Shown piece by piece: positions 1 to 12,728 of a DNA stretch of 64,000 bases. The notes beneath the pieces are model-generated. The model was not told where the DNA came from. It saw nothing but the letters and a program-made list of their open reading frames with translations, and searched no databases. Each line of letters opens with the position of its first letter. Position 1 is the first letter of the stretch. Made by a program: the position numbers and the translations under genes. The DNA comes from Rhodococcus sp. KRD162 (GTDB taxonomy: Bacteria; Actinomycetota; Actinomycetes; Mycobacteriales; Mycobacteriaceae), in the NCBI RefSeq assembly GCF_017168335.1, contig NZ_JABFAU010000086.1, positions 1 through 64,000 of the forward strand, read 5' to 3'.

Positions 1-177
1 CGCCCGAATCTCGCATGGCATGGAACCTAGCGACTATCTCTGCTCGGTTCGGGATGACACGTCGGGACATCTGCTCCACATCTCCTCAGGTCAGGAGCTG
101 TGTTGCAACCATCACTTGAAACTGCCCTGGGCGCGTGAATGGACCATTCATCCCATGGGGAGGTGAGCCAGAGAAAA
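1..177. other. Left edge, no gene identified
   Basis: I see no coding sequence with a start, a ribosome binding site and a recognisable protein in this stretch. It lies downstream of the minus-strand icd gene and presumably holds its terminator and the flank of a neighbour outside the window. A long plus-strand open frame (139-2481) begins here, but it is the antisense of icd and has no protein-like character. Confidence 0.5.
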
Positions 178-2415
<2,238 letters not shown>

Positions 2416-2655
2416 GTTTCGCCTTTGCCTCAGTTTCAACGTCGTCTTTTGGATGCGTCCATCCTCGACTTTAATCTTTGAACCCTGCGCTGTGCGTGCC
2501 AGTGGGGTATCACTCCTTCACCGCGCCCAAGTTACCGACCAGTAGGGCGCTCAAAGGATTTCGCTACCTGCGACTGCCGCTCTCCTGACCACCGTCGGAG
2601 CATCCGATTTGCCCGAATCGGAACAACAACCCCCTCCCCGACCGTTGAACCGAGC
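2416..2655. promoter_or_regulatory. Divergent intergenic region icd / aldehyde dehydrogenase
   Basis: This 240-bp gap separates two divergent genes and must hold both promoters. It contains an imperfect motif, TTACCGACCAGTAG (2532-2545), resembling operator-like sequences bound by some TetR-family regulators, but only four of its seven symmetric pairs match, so it is a weak candidate. I could not pick convincing -35/-10 pairs. Confidence 0.3.
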
Positions 2656-4032
<1,377 letters not shown>

Positions 4033-4050
4033 TCACCGACGCGACCGACG

Positions 4051-4080
4051 CTGATCCCCGGCTCCGCGGCCGGGGATCAG
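4051..4080. terminator. Bidirectional hairpin between convergent genes
   Basis: A perfect 12-bp stem, CTGATCCCCGGC / GCCGGGGATCAG, with a 6-nt loop (TCCGCG) lies 18 nt after the aldehyde dehydrogenase stop and 11 nt from the end of the NRPS operon. There is no long U-tract, which is usual for actinobacterial terminators. Its position suits both transcripts. Confidence 0.8.
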
Positions 4081-4091
4081 TGCGGCCGTAG

Positions 4092-5537
4092 CTACCCAGT
4101 GGGCTGAGTCTGTCTGCTGAAATTGACCACTTGATCGGTCACCACAAGTGCAGACGCGAGAAATACTGTGCCGAGCAGAATCCAGAACGCCAGAGTGACA
4201 TCAGGTGCCCACAAGGCCATCACCGGCAGCGACGCCCCGACGAGAGAGGGCACTCCGATGTAACTGCCGATCAGTACTGCCCCACCGAGCACCGTGGTGA
4301 TCGCGATGCGCGCGGCCGCTCCACCGAGCGAGCGCCTACGAACTTGTCCGGTGAACAACCGGACCGTGACCCACACGGTGATGGCCAGCAGTATCCCCAC
4401 CACAGTGAAAATCCCTCCCAATACGGCCAAGGCCGCCGATGACGGCAGCTCGGTGGTTGTGCCGTCGATGACGAGCGTTGTGAGATTTCGACCGACAGCG
4501 GCGATACGCTCCGCCTCGATCTCTCCGTAACGGTTGGTGGCCAACACCATTGCCTTGTCCAATCCCGGCACAAAGGCAACATAGGTGTAGAAGCCCGGCA
4601 CGGCACCGGAATGCCACCACACGTCCTGACCGTCGATGTTTTCGTTGAACAACCCGTCGCCGTACTCCGTCCCCTCACCGGTGTCCACCTCGGGGGCCGC
4701 ATCCTCACCGTCCTGCAGCTCACCCAAACGCCACGAGGCGTACCGCCCCAGCTCTTCGGTGGTACCGGCAAGGTAGCCGTATCCCAGCCCCGCCGAGTCG
4801 ACTCCCACGTCGATGGGACGGGCCGTGCCGAAGAACGGCACGTGGCCCGGTGGAACGTCCCGAGTGAACTGCGCAGGATCGGTGATCGCAGAAGTATCGG
4901 CCGGCGCGAGCACTTCCGCGTCGAGAGCGTCGGCGAACGACTCTCCGGTGACAGTTTCCACCACTGCCTGCAAGAGCATGTAGTTCAGGCTCGAATACCG
5001 AAATGAGCCACGCTCGGTAGTCCCGGCCGGTTCCGAGATGGTTCCGACAGCGTCGGCGGCCGAATCCCTGCGAGACCAATCATCGGTGACTGTGATGTCG
5101 TGCGGCAACCCGCTCGTGTGGTGCACCAGATCATCGACGGTCACCCTCTGGTCGGCCAGCATCCCAGCCGCCTGGGGCACGATATCGACGACGGGGGTCG
5201 ACGCTTCGAGGACACCTTGCCGCTCCAGTCCCACCACGGTGGCCGCCGTGAATTGTTTGGATACCGAACCCCACACGAACGGCGTTGCCGCGTCGACCGG
5301 CACACCGTTGCCGTCGACCCCGCTCGATACTCGAGCCGACACCGATTCTCGATCGACGATCTGCACCGACATGCCCGGAGCACCGATCTCCGTGGTCCAA
5401 TCGTCGACGGCGGACTGCAGATCGGATGCCGATATCGTCGCCGCGGCGGCCGGACCGGGCACGAGCCCGAGAAGAACAGCCATCGACATCAGAACCCCCG
5501 CTGCAGTCTGTCGGACAGCTCTCATCCCGGTGTTCAT
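4092..5537 (-). CDS. Secreted, membrane-anchored S12-family serine hydrolase (ClbP-like layout)
   Basis: Penicillin-binding/beta-lactamase-fold serine hydrolase of 481 residues. Residues 1-34 form a signal peptide ending PGPAAAA. Catalytic motifs are SVSK (Ser91, Lys94), YSS (Tyr181, where the usual YxN Asn is Ser) and HSG, the KTG-box equivalent. The last 120 residues contain three hydrophobic helices, so the catalytic domain should face outward and be tethered. This signal-S12-three-helix layout matches ClbP, the colibactin prodrug peptidase that removes an N-acyl-D-Asn cap after export. I chose the ATG at 5537 because AGGAG lies 10 nt upstream; the ATG at 5555 is the alternative. It is last in the NRPS operon, 36 nt after the MMPL gene. 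A general cell-wall or esterase role is the alternative, since such proteins also occur outside peptide clusters. Confidence 0.8.
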   Translation of the reverse strand: MNTGMRAVRQTAAGVLMSMAVLLGLVPGPAAAATISASDLQSAVDDWTTEIGAPGMSVQIVDRESVSARVSSGVDGNGVPVDAATPFVWGSVSKQFTAATVVGLERQGVLEASTPVVDIVPQAAGMLADQRVTVDDLVHHTSGLPHDITVTDDWSRRDSAADAVGTISEPAGTTERGSFRYSSLNYMLLQAVVETVTGESFADALDAEVLAPADTSAITDPAQFTRDVPPGHVPFFGTARPIDVGVDSAGLGYGYLAGTTEELGRYASWRLGELQDGEDAAPEVDTGEGTEYGDGLFNENIDGQDVWWHSGAVPGFYTYVAFVPGLDKAMVLATNRYGEIEAERIAAVGRNLTTLVIDGTTTELPSSAALAVLGGIFTVVGILLAITVWVTVRLFTGQVRRRSLGGAAARIAITTVLGGAVLIGSYIGVPSLVGASLPVMALWAPDVTLAFWILLGTVFLASALVVTDQVVNFSRQTQPTG

Positions 5538-5573
5538 CGTTGTCGGACTCCTCATCGCCGTGAACTCGCTCGG

Positions 5574-7724
5574 TCAGTGGTGGCCTGCACCCGTGAGCGA
5601 GCGCTTCCACACATTCGCGCCCAGCAGACGCAACGCGGCTGGAACGAGAATTCCACGAACTACAGTCGCGTCCAGCGCTATTGCCGCGGCAAGACCCACA
5701 CCGAGCTGCTTCATCTCTGGCGTGGGCAACAGCGTGAACATCGCGAAGATCACAACCATCACAGCCGCAGCTGCAGTGACGGGCGGCGCGGACCGGACCA
5801 CGCCCTGGCGGACGGCATCTTCGACGCCGAGGCCACCAGCGAATGCTTCACGCACCCGAGTGAGGATGAACACGTGGTAGTCCATCGACAGGCCGATGAG
5901 AATAACGAGCATCATCACCGGCAGCAGCGTCACCACCGGACCGACGTACTCCGAACCGAACACCTGTGCACCCCAGCCGTACTGGAACAGCAGCACCAGG
6001 ATGCCATAGGACGCGAGCACCGACAGGAGGTTGAGGCCCACGCTCAGCGCGGCCAGCCCGACACTGCGGAACGCGAGGTAGATCAGAGCGAAGGCGACCA
6101 GTAGGACTATCGGTATGACGATCAGCAGATCACGCGCGGTCGATTTCGAAACATCGACGCTTACCGCGGTCTCACCACCGACGAGAACCTCTCGATCACC
6201 CGCGAACTTCGGAACTATGCTGTCCCGCAACTCGTTCAGAGAGTCCTTCGCGGACTGCGCATCGATACCGTCTGCGTCGGTGCCGATCTCGATGCGCGCC
6301 ACCGACCCGTCCGTGGAGATCTGAACGTCACGCACCTGACCGTCGAACCCGGGCAGCCCTGCCGCGTCCTCGGCGATGTCGGTGAGGACCGTCGAAGCAC
6401 GTGCGACGTTCCCGCCGGTCTCGGTGACCACGGTGTGGCTGACGCCGTACAACGGGAACTGCTCCGATACGTCGTCGAGTGTGCGCAAGGTCTCGAAAGT
6501 GCGCGGCATGCTGTCGGTTCCCGGAAATTGCAACTTCATGGTCGCGACCGGTGCTGCCAACAGGGCCATTACGGCCAGTCCTGCGAGCAGCGCAGGCACC
6601 GGGCGTCTGACGACCGCGCTCGACAGGCGAGCCCAGAACCCGGTCTCCTCCGCTGCATCGTCCGGAGCCTTGCCGAACAACTGCTTGACGACTCTTCGAC
6701 GTCCCAGCGCCAACAGCGCCGGGAGCAAGGTGATCGACGCGAGCATCGCTGCGACGACGACCAGAATGATGCCGAGGGTCAGTGAGTGGAAGATAGGCGA
6801 TGCGGTAAGGAACGCCGCGATCACCGACACACCGGTCACCAGACCGGCCACCAGAACCGATCGTACAGTCATCGATACCGCGATCATCGCGGCCGCGTCG
6901 GCGTCACCCGACCGGGCGAACTCCTCGCGGGCGCGTCTGACAAAGAACAGCGAATAGTCCACTCCCAGAGCGAGTCCCATCAGCAGAATGACGCTCATCT
7001 GGTTGCTCTCCATAGGCACCAACAGCGACGTCGGCCCGCTCCAGAGGATGGCCAATGCCACCACGGCGAGGCCGGTGACAAGAGGAATCAGCGTCGCGAC
7101 GAAACCGGCGAACACCAGGAACAGCACGACAGCGGTGACAGGGAGGCTGAGTACTTCCAGCAACATCAATCGCTCACCGTAACTGGTGGTGACGTCGGCT
7201 TGTACCGAGATGGGCCCGGTAGCCGAAATGGCAGCACCCGGGTTGGCCTGCCGGGCGGTCTCGATCGCAGATTCGATTCCCTGAACGCGTTCGGACGGCG
7301 ATGCCTGCTCCTCGGGCAGCAGCACCTGCAGAACCCGCTGGTCCCCGTCCGAAGCGGTCAACTTCTCGGGTGGCTCCTGCGCGGTTCCCTCCAGCGCCGC
7401 GGCCAGCTGGTCCGCGATGCGATCGGAGTCCTGCGCCGAGCTACCCTGCACCAGAATCGTTTCGGTGCGAGAGGACAGGAAGTCTGCGCCCGCCTCCAAT
7501 TGCTCCGCCACACCGGACTCGCCGACGAAACCCTCCGCCGGGGACAACTCGGACATGCCGAGGCCCACGTACGCCCCGGCCGACAACACCAGAGCTACAA
7601 GCCACCCCGCAAGCACTGTGAGACGGTGACGGTAGCTCCACCTGGCCACCCCCGCGCAACGCTCCAGGACCGAGCCGTTGCCCCTCGTGCCCTCGATCGG
7701 GGGCCTTTCACTGGTGGTCACCAT
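5574..7724 (-). CDS. MMPL/RND-family transporter
   Basis: Integral membrane exporter of 716 residues with two repeats, each a hydrophobic helix, a large extracytoplasmic loop and a five-helix bundle. The proton-relay Asp residues typical of the family are in GVDYS and SMDYH. MMPL proteins export lipids, lipopeptides and drug-like metabolites using the proton gradient. AGGAGG lies 7 nt upstream of the ATG, and the start overlaps the stop of NRPS4 by 7 nt, so translation is probably coupled. Position between an NRPS gene and a surface hydrolase suggests export of the peptide or its acylated precursor. The substrate itself is not readable from the sequence. Confidence 0.88.
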   Translation of the reverse strand: MVTTSERPPIEGTRGNGSVLERCAGVARWSYRHRLTVLAGWLVALVLSAGAYVGLGMSELSPAEGFVGESGVAEQLEAGADFLSSRTETILVQGSSAQDSDRIADQLAAALEGTAQEPPEKLTASDGDQRVLQVLLPEEQASPSERVQGIESAIETARQANPGAAISATGPISVQADVTTSYGERLMLLEVLSLPVTAVVLFLVFAGFVATLIPLVTGLAVVALAILWSGPTSLLVPMESNQMSVILLMGLALGVDYSLFFVRRAREEFARSGDADAAAMIAVSMTVRSVLVAGLVTGVSVIAAFLTASPIFHSLTLGIILVVVAAMLASITLLPALLALGRRRVVKQLFGKAPDDAAEETGFWARLSSAVVRRPVPALLAGLAVMALLAAPVATMKLQFPGTDSMPRTFETLRTLDDVSEQFPLYGVSHTVVTETGGNVARASTVLTDIAEDAAGLPGFDGQVRDVQISTDGSVARIEIGTDADGIDAQSAKDSLNELRDSIVPKFAGDREVLVGGETAVSVDVSKSTARDLLIVIPIVLLVAFALIYLAFRSVGLAALSVGLNLLSVLASYGILVLLFQYGWGAQVFGSEYVGPVVTLLPVMMLVILIGLSMDYHVFILTRVREAFAGGLGVEDAVRQGVVRSAPPVTAAAAVMVVIFAMFTLLPTPEMKQLGVGLAAAIALDATVVRGILVPAALRLLGANVWKRSLTGAGHH

Positions 7725-9547
7725 GACAATTCCTCCTGTCCGCGGCTCGACGCCGAGGCACCGACCGGTAGACGATTCGTTTCCCTGTCCACGACCGACG
7801 CGATCTCGCGCACGGTCAATCCATCCACTACGTCCGCCAACTGCAACCGCACACCGAACTCACGGGATATGCCGTTGACCATGCGCGCGACCAACAACGA
7901 GTGGCCGCCCAGCGCGAAGAAGTGATGATCGGTACCGATCTCGTCAATTCCAAGCAGACGTCGCCACAGCGTCAACAGCCGCTCCTCGGTAGCGGTCTCC
8001 GGTGCCCTACTCGCAGTCGAACCGGCAGCGAAGTCGGTGATCACCGGCGGAGGCAACTTCGCGGTATCCAACTTCTGGCCGACGGTCACCGGAACATCGA
8101 CGACCTTCACCAGGGCGGCGGGCACTGCATGCCGCGGCAGGGTTCGATAGAGCTGCGACCACAGCTCCGCACGATCGATATCGGTACCGACGAACGTCGC
8201 GAAATACGCCACGAGAACATCGAGGTCCGTGCCACCGACAGTCGCGTGGGACCACCGGATCCCCGGCACCGATGCAATCGCTCGTTCCACCTCGCTCAGT
8301 TCGAGCCGGTATCCCCGCAACTGCACCTGGTCGTCGGCGCGGCCGTGATAAACGAAGCGGCCGTCGGAATCAATCTCGACGATGTCCCCGGTGAGATACA
8401 ACCGGTCACCATGACCGGCCGGGTCCGGGACGAATGCTGCTGCGGTCGCGCGCGGGTTCCCGAGGTAGCCGTGCGCGAGCTGGGCACCGCCCACAGCAAG
8501 CTGTCCGAGACCCTCGACCGAACCGGCACCACTCGCGACCGGCAATACCGTCGTCTGCACACCCGGCAGTGCTGGACCGATCGATACCCTCGGCTCGGCA
8601 AGATCCTGTTCGACGAGTTCGCCGCCGGTGCACGACACCGTGACTTCGGTCGGGCCGTACCAATTGACCAGTGCGCACCTGTCGAAAGACGGTGCGGCCA
8701 TGACGTCGGCAAGCCTGCCGCCATCGGATGCCTCGCCGCCCACGAGCAACTGTCGCAGCGCCAGCCCACCACCGATCGCCTCATCGTGTGCGCCGAGTTG
8801 ATACGCAGCGGACGGTGTGGTCGAGAGCACGGATGCGCCTGTCTGTGCGAGCAGCTCATGCAGCCGAGCAGTTTCTGCCGCAACACTTTCCACGACGAGG
8901 ACTGCAGTAGAACCTGCCACCGCCGATGCGAACAGCTCCCACACCGACAGGTCGAAGGCAGCGGACGACCGCGCTGCCACCACATCGGAGGTCGACAGAT
9001 CGACGACTTCGCTTGCCGCGTCGAGGAATGCGAGCACCGCTCGGTGAGGCACCAGAACGGCTTTCGGCGTGCCCGAGGTTCCGGACGTACTGATGATGTA
9101 CGCGGGGTCGTCGATGCTGCGTGGTGAGGGGGAAGCCGGCAGGAACGAACCGAACAGCGCGACGACGCCGTCGCTGAGCGCGACCGACGGACGTCCACGC
9201 CACGCCGCGGGATGCAGATCTTCCCAGACCACGATGGCGGCGGGCTCGACGGTCTCAAGCAGCTGCGCCTCGACGGCCTGCGGACTGTTGTACGGAATGA
9301 CCGTGTATGCAGCACCGGCACCGAGAATGCCCAGCAATGTCGGCAGCAGCCAGGAGTCGCGGCGGCCCTTCACTGCGACGACGTGGCCACGGCCGACGCC
9401 GGCACGCGTCAAGGCCTCGCGGACCTGTGAGCTCCGTTGTTCGACTGCGCCGACGCGCAGTTCACCATCCACGCAGAGCTGCACTGGACGGTCCGCGAAT
9501 CGCTTCGAGATCCCGGTGAACGCGAGGTCGTCGACGAAGGCTGTCAC
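7718..9547 (-). CDS. NRPS4: stand-alone adenylation-carrier didomain (A-T)
   Basis: A 609-residue protein with one A domain (about 1-510) and one T domain. Core motifs: STSGTSGTPK (A3, about residue 150), NWYGPTE (A5), LYLTGD (A7), GYRLEL (A8) and the A10 lysine in GQKLDTAK. The carrier serine is Ser550 in LGGHSL. Manual alignment to the Phe-activating GrsA domain gives the pocket code D-L-W-S-L-G-W-V-S-K, which I cannot assign. The frame stays open upstream, but the true start is the GTG at 9547, which overlaps the aminotransferase stop (GTGA). There is no C domain; the C domain ending NRPS3 probably supplies it, making this module 5. It could instead be a loading module for NRPS1. No release domain follows the carrier. 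Confidence 0.88.
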   Translation of the reverse strand: MTAFVDDLAFTGISKRFADRPVQLCVDGELRVGAVEQRSSQVREALTRAGVGRGHVVAVKGRRDSWLLPTLLGILGAGAAYTVIPYNSPQAVEAQLLETVEPAAIVVWEDLHPAAWRGRPSVALSDGVVALFGSFLPASPSPRSIDDPAYIISTSGTSGTPKAVLVPHRAVLAFLDAASEVVDLSTSDVVAARSSAAFDLSVWELFASAVAGSTAVLVVESVAAETARLHELLAQTGASVLSTTPSAAYQLGAHDEAIGGGLALRQLLVGGEASDGGRLADVMAAPSFDRCALVNWYGPTEVTVSCTGGELVEQDLAEPRVSIGPALPGVQTTVLPVASGAGSVEGLGQLAVGGAQLAHGYLGNPRATAAAFVPDPAGHGDRLYLTGDIVEIDSDGRFVYHGRADDQVQLRGYRLELSEVERAIASVPGIRWSHATVGGTDLDVLVAYFATFVGTDIDRAELWSQLYRTLPRHAVPAALVKVVDVPVTVGQKLDTAKLPPPVITDFAAGSTASRAPETATEERLLTLWRRLLGIDEIGTDHHFFALGGHSLLVARMVNGISREFGVRLQLADVVDGLTVREIASVVDRETNRLPVGASASSRGQEELSW

Positions 9548-10872
9548 GAGTGCCCCACCATCGTCAACGACCGAGACACTGCGTCGAGCGAGAGCGTCAA
9601 CTCCTGTTCGGTGACCAGCAAGGACGGACGCCAACGAATCGACCTCGTTCCGCACGGCAGAAGTACCGTGTCGAATTCGTTCAACGCGGTCTGGAGCACC
9701 GCGTCGCGCAGTTCCCGTGAGGACAGTGTGACCGCACCCCACAAGCCCCGCGACCGAGCCGAAAAGACATGACCACCCGAAGAACTCACCATCTCGTCGA
9801 GCCCAGCGCGCATGAAGGGGCCCATGGCCGCCGCGCGCTCGATGACGTTCTCACGCGCGATGTACTCGTAGAGCAGTGCGAAGCGCACCAGATCCACCAG
9901 CGATCCGCCCCACGTCGAACTGATACGTCCTGGCACGGCGAACGCATTGGTGTCGATATCGTCGACGCGACGACCACCGATGACCCCACACACCTGCATG
10001 CGCTTGCCGAATGCCACCAAGTCGGGGTGCAGCCCCAATGCCTCGTGCGCCCAACGGCAGCCGACGACGCCACCACCGGTCTGGACCTCGTCTGCGACGG
10101 TGAGGACGTCGTACTGGACGCACAACGACTGCACCGCCCTAAGGAACGCAGCACCGAGATGCCGGTCGCCGCCTTCCCCCTGAATGGGCTCGTAGACGAA
10201 ACACGCGATCTTCTCACCGTCGGCCACGAGAATCGCTTCGATCTCGGCGAGTGCGCGACGTTCGGCCTCATTGAGATCTGTTCGGTCCGCCTCGTCGCCA
10301 CCGTCCTCACCGCGAGCCGGCACATCGATTCTGGGCCAGTCGAATTTAGGAAACCGCGCAGTCTTCGCCGGATCGGTATTGGTCAAAGACATGGTGTAGC
10401 CGCTGCGACCATGAAACGCCCAACGAAGATGAAGCACTTGCAGATTCGCCTCGTCGACCCCGCTCCGCTGCGACTTCCAGTCGAAGGCGACTTTCAGTGC
10501 GTTCTCGACCGCAGCCGCTCCACCGTCGATGAAGAAGAGATGTGGCATGTCCTCCGGCATGAGCAGGCGACGGAAAGTAGCGACGGAATCAGCCAGGACC
10601 AGTGATGCAAAATCCGGGTTCGAGGGCTTCATCCTGGCTGCTGCCAACAGCTTTCGCTCGGCTTCGATATGTGCGAGGGGGGTGGGGTTGTGGCCGAGCG
10701 GGGATGACGAGAAGAACATCCCCATATCCAGGACCGGTCGACCGACTGTCTCGTCCCAGAGGTAGGAACCGGACGAACGCTCGATGTCGATCGTCAACGG
10801 AAGGAAATCGCCCACGAGCGTCCTGGCCAGTGCCGCAGGGACTCGCGAGACGGTATCGAGGACGGTCATCAT
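9544..10872 (-). CDS. lat: L-lysine 6-aminotransferase (class III, PLP)
   Basis: PLP enzyme of 442 residues that closely resembles the lysine epsilon-aminotransferases of mycobacteria and beta-lactam producers. Diagnostic stretches are FFIDGGAAAVENALKVAFDW, the run AFHGRSGYTMSLTNT, FPKFDWPRI, EPIQGEGGDRH and the cofactor lysine Lys290 in VAFGKRMQVCG. The family converts L-lysine plus 2-oxoglutarate to 2-aminoadipate 6-semialdehyde, which cyclises to piperideine-6-carboxylate, a precursor of pipecolate or 2-aminoadipate. The start ATG (10872) overlaps the MbtH stop (ATGA). It sits directly before NRPS4, so it may supply a lysine-derived building block. No dedicated reductase or dehydrogenase is in the operon. 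Confidence 0.9.
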   Translation of the reverse strand: MMTVLDTVSRVPAALARTLVGDFLPLTIDIERSSGSYLWDETVGRPVLDMGMFFSSSPLGHNPTPLAHIEAERKLLAAARMKPSNPDFASLVLADSVATFRRLLMPEDMPHLFFIDGGAAAVENALKVAFDWKSQRSGVDEANLQVLHLRWAFHGRSGYTMSLTNTDPAKTARFPKFDWPRIDVPARGEDGGDEADRTDLNEAERRALAEIEAILVADGEKIACFVYEPIQGEGGDRHLGAAFLRAVQSLCVQYDVLTVADEVQTGGGVVGCRWAHEALGLHPDLVAFGKRMQVCGVIGGRRVDDIDTNAFAVPGRISSTWGGSLVDLVRFALLYEYIARENVIERAAAMGPFMRAGLDEMVSSSGGHVFSARSRGLWGAVTLSSRELRDAVLQTALNEFDTVLLPCGTRSIRWRPSLLVTEQELTLSLDAVSRSLTMVGHS

Positions 10873-11069
10873 GCCACCCCCAGCGCGCGGCGTAGCGACA
10901 GAGGGCGAATGTCGGTCCACACCGATTCGATATGATCCAGGCACGCCTCACGGTCACCGGTGAATCCAACCTCGTACCAACCCAGCGGCAATGGTCTCTT
11001 CGCCGGCCAGATCGAATGCTGTTCCTCGTCGTTCCGTACGACGGTCCATTCGGAAATGTTGTCCTGCAC
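10869..11069 (-). CDS. MbtH-family NRPS accessory protein
   Basis: A 66-residue MbtH-like protein. These small partners bind A domains and are often needed for their folding or activity. The signature is visible: WTVVRNDEEQHSIWP, then LPLGWY and the C-terminal ESVWTDIRPLSLR. It starts with GTG (11069), with AGGGG about 6 nt upstream, and its stop overlaps the aminotransferase start. The 45-nt gap to the ABC transporter gene is one of the few non-overlapping junctions in the operon. It probably serves all five A domains, as it is the only MbtH gene here. Confidence 0.95.
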   Translation of the reverse strand: MQDNISEWTVVRNDEEQHSIWPAKRPLPLGWYEVGFTGDREACLDHIESVWTDIRPLSLRRALGVA

Positions 11070-11114
11070 TGTTATCCCCTGTTCCTTGGACTGGTTGCTG
11101 CGTGATGGCTTGCG

Positions 11115-12728
11115 TCAGTTGTGTACGGGCTGGTCGACGAGCACCTGCGCACCCCGCTCGAGTTTGACGAGGTGATCGCATAGGTCGAAGTAGCGATCGT
11201 CGTGCGTCACGACGATCACGATCCGGCCTTCATCGCGGATACGCGGGAGAATTTGTGTGTAGAAGCGGTGACGGTTCTCCGGATCCTGTTCTGCGGCCCA
11301 CTCGTCGAGCACTACGACATCGCGCGGATCGGCCAGCGTTTCCACGAGGGCCAGCCGCTTGCGTTGTCCGCTGGAGAGTCCCTCGAAGATCATCCGTTCC
11401 CCGTCGAGCTGGACGACGGCGTCGAGCCCGAGCTCGTGCAACCAGTATCGGGCACGCGCAACGACCTCGGGATCGGCCGAGCGCAACCGACCGAACACAT
11501 ATGTGTCGGCGAAGCATGCCGACACGTTCTCCCGATAGGCGACGATCTCCTCCGGTGAAAGCGCCCTGCCGTCGACCTCGAGCGAACCGCCGTCCGGGGT
11601 ATACAATCCGGCCAGAACACGGCCCAGTGTGCTCTTGCCGCTTCCATTTCCACCCACGAGGAAGGTGATGGTTCCGCGGGTGAAGCGCTGCGAGACCGGT
11701 CCGATCGCGAATGCCTCCCCTGGCGAGGTCGCGTCGTATGCGAACGTCACCTCCTCGACACCGACCTCGTCGACCACCGCAGGACGCTCGGCGTCGACGA
11801 CGATCTCGCTGTCCTCACGCAACGTCGCGACCTCACCTATTCGGCGCAGAGCTACAACGGCCCGCGACAGAACTGGTCCGATGTTGAGCACGGTCACGAG
11901 CGGGGTGTTGAGGTACAGAACTGCGAGAGCTACCCCGACCCGATCCTGCGTCGGTATACCCAGGGCATCCCCGCCGAAAGCGACGGCACCGACGCATGCC
12001 AGGAAGAGCATCTGCCCCCAGTAACCCGTGACCAGGCTGACGGTGGAGCCTCTGACGACGCTGCGTGCGTAGTCGGCCGATTGCCGACGGAGATCCTGCT
12101 CCACCAACGATGTCCTCAGTCGGGAGCTGAGTTTGACATCTTTGAAGCCGTGAGTCACGGCCTGGTAGGTCTCGTGCAGTTCGTCCTGAGCTTCCCGGGC
12201 TCGGTACATGTACGCTCCGGCCTTGCCGTTGGCAAACGCGTAAGCACTCCCACCTACGACGATGACCAGTACCAACACACCCAGTGCGATCGGTGACAGT
12301 ATGCCCACGTACCCCAACGCGCAGATGACGATCACCGAGTTGATGAGCAACAACGGCAAGGACTGCACAGCCTGCCCCACCGCCGCGAGGTCCTCGGTGA
12401 GTACCGCCATCGCGCGCGCAGTGCGCAGCGACTCGAATCGGCCCAGTGGCACGGTCAGAAGGTCGTCGACGAGCCTCGTGCGTAGTCGATCGACCGACTT
12501 CTGTGTCACCCGAACCAATGCATTCGACGCCAACGCACCGGACAGCAGCACCGCCACCGCCGCAGCGACGAACGGTGCCAGCCCGTCGAATCCGGTGTCC
12601 GAGGTCACCGCGCTGGTGATGGTCGCAACCATGCCGATCGTGGCAACGCCGGTGACGATTCCCGCGATCACAGCCAAGGCCGAGACTCCGCGGCCACCTC
12701 GAAGTAGAACTGCGAGAAGTGTTTTCAT
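11115..12728 (-). CDS. Cyclic-peptide-type ABC exporter (SyrD/PvdE family)
   Basis: Fused ABC exporter of 537 residues: six membrane helices (about 1-310), then a nucleotide-binding domain. Walker A is GGNGSGKST with Lys365, the signature region is LSSGQRKRLA, and Walker B is VVVLDEWAAEQDP. The DEWAAEQDP segment and the short FYTQILPRIR motif are typical of the SyrD/PvdE peptide-export subfamily. PvdE moves acylated pyoverdine precursor out of the cytoplasm for further processing. The frame extends upstream to 13100, but the ATG at 12728 overlaps the NRPS3 stop (ATGA) and begins the first helix directly. It is likely the primary exporter of the NRPS product, with the MMPL protein acting later or on another form. 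Confidence 0.9.
   Translation of the reverse strand: MKTLLAVLLRGGRGVSALAVIAGIVTGVATIGMVATITSAVTSDTGFDGLAPFVAAAVAVLLSGALASNALVRVTQKSVDRLRTRLVDDLLTVPLGRFESLRTARAMAVLTEDLAAVGQAVQSLPLLLINSVIVICALGYVGILSPIALGVLVLVIVVGGSAYAFANGKAGAYMYRAREAQDELHETYQAVTHGFKDVKLSSRLRTSLVEQDLRRQSADYARSVVRGSTVSLVTGYWGQMLFLACVGAVAFGGDALGIPTQDRVGVALAVLYLNTPLVTVLNIGPVLSRAVVALRRIGEVATLREDSEIVVDAERPAVVDEVGVEEVTFAYDATSPGEAFAIGPVSQRFTRGTITFLVGGNGSGKSTLGRVLAGLYTPDGGSLEVDGRALSPEEIVAYRENVSACFADTYVFGRLRSADPEVVARARYWLHELGLDAVVQLDGERMIFEGLSSGQRKRLALVETLADPRDVVVLDEWAAEQDPENRHRFYTQILPRIRDEGRIVIVVTHDDRYFDLCDHLVKLERGAQVLVDQPVHN

Noticed and set aside
4092..5537. Serine hydrolase as a stand-alone cytosolic PBP-type thioesterase (SurE-like) releasing the peptide
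   Set aside because: The fold family fits, but the signal peptide and three C-terminal membrane helices place the active site outside the cell, away from the carrier domains. A post-export role is more consistent.
9548..9742. Upstream extension of the NRPS4 frame
   Set aside because: The extra 65 codons overlap the end of the aminotransferase gene in another frame, while the GTG at 9547 gives the GTGA overlap seen throughout this operon.
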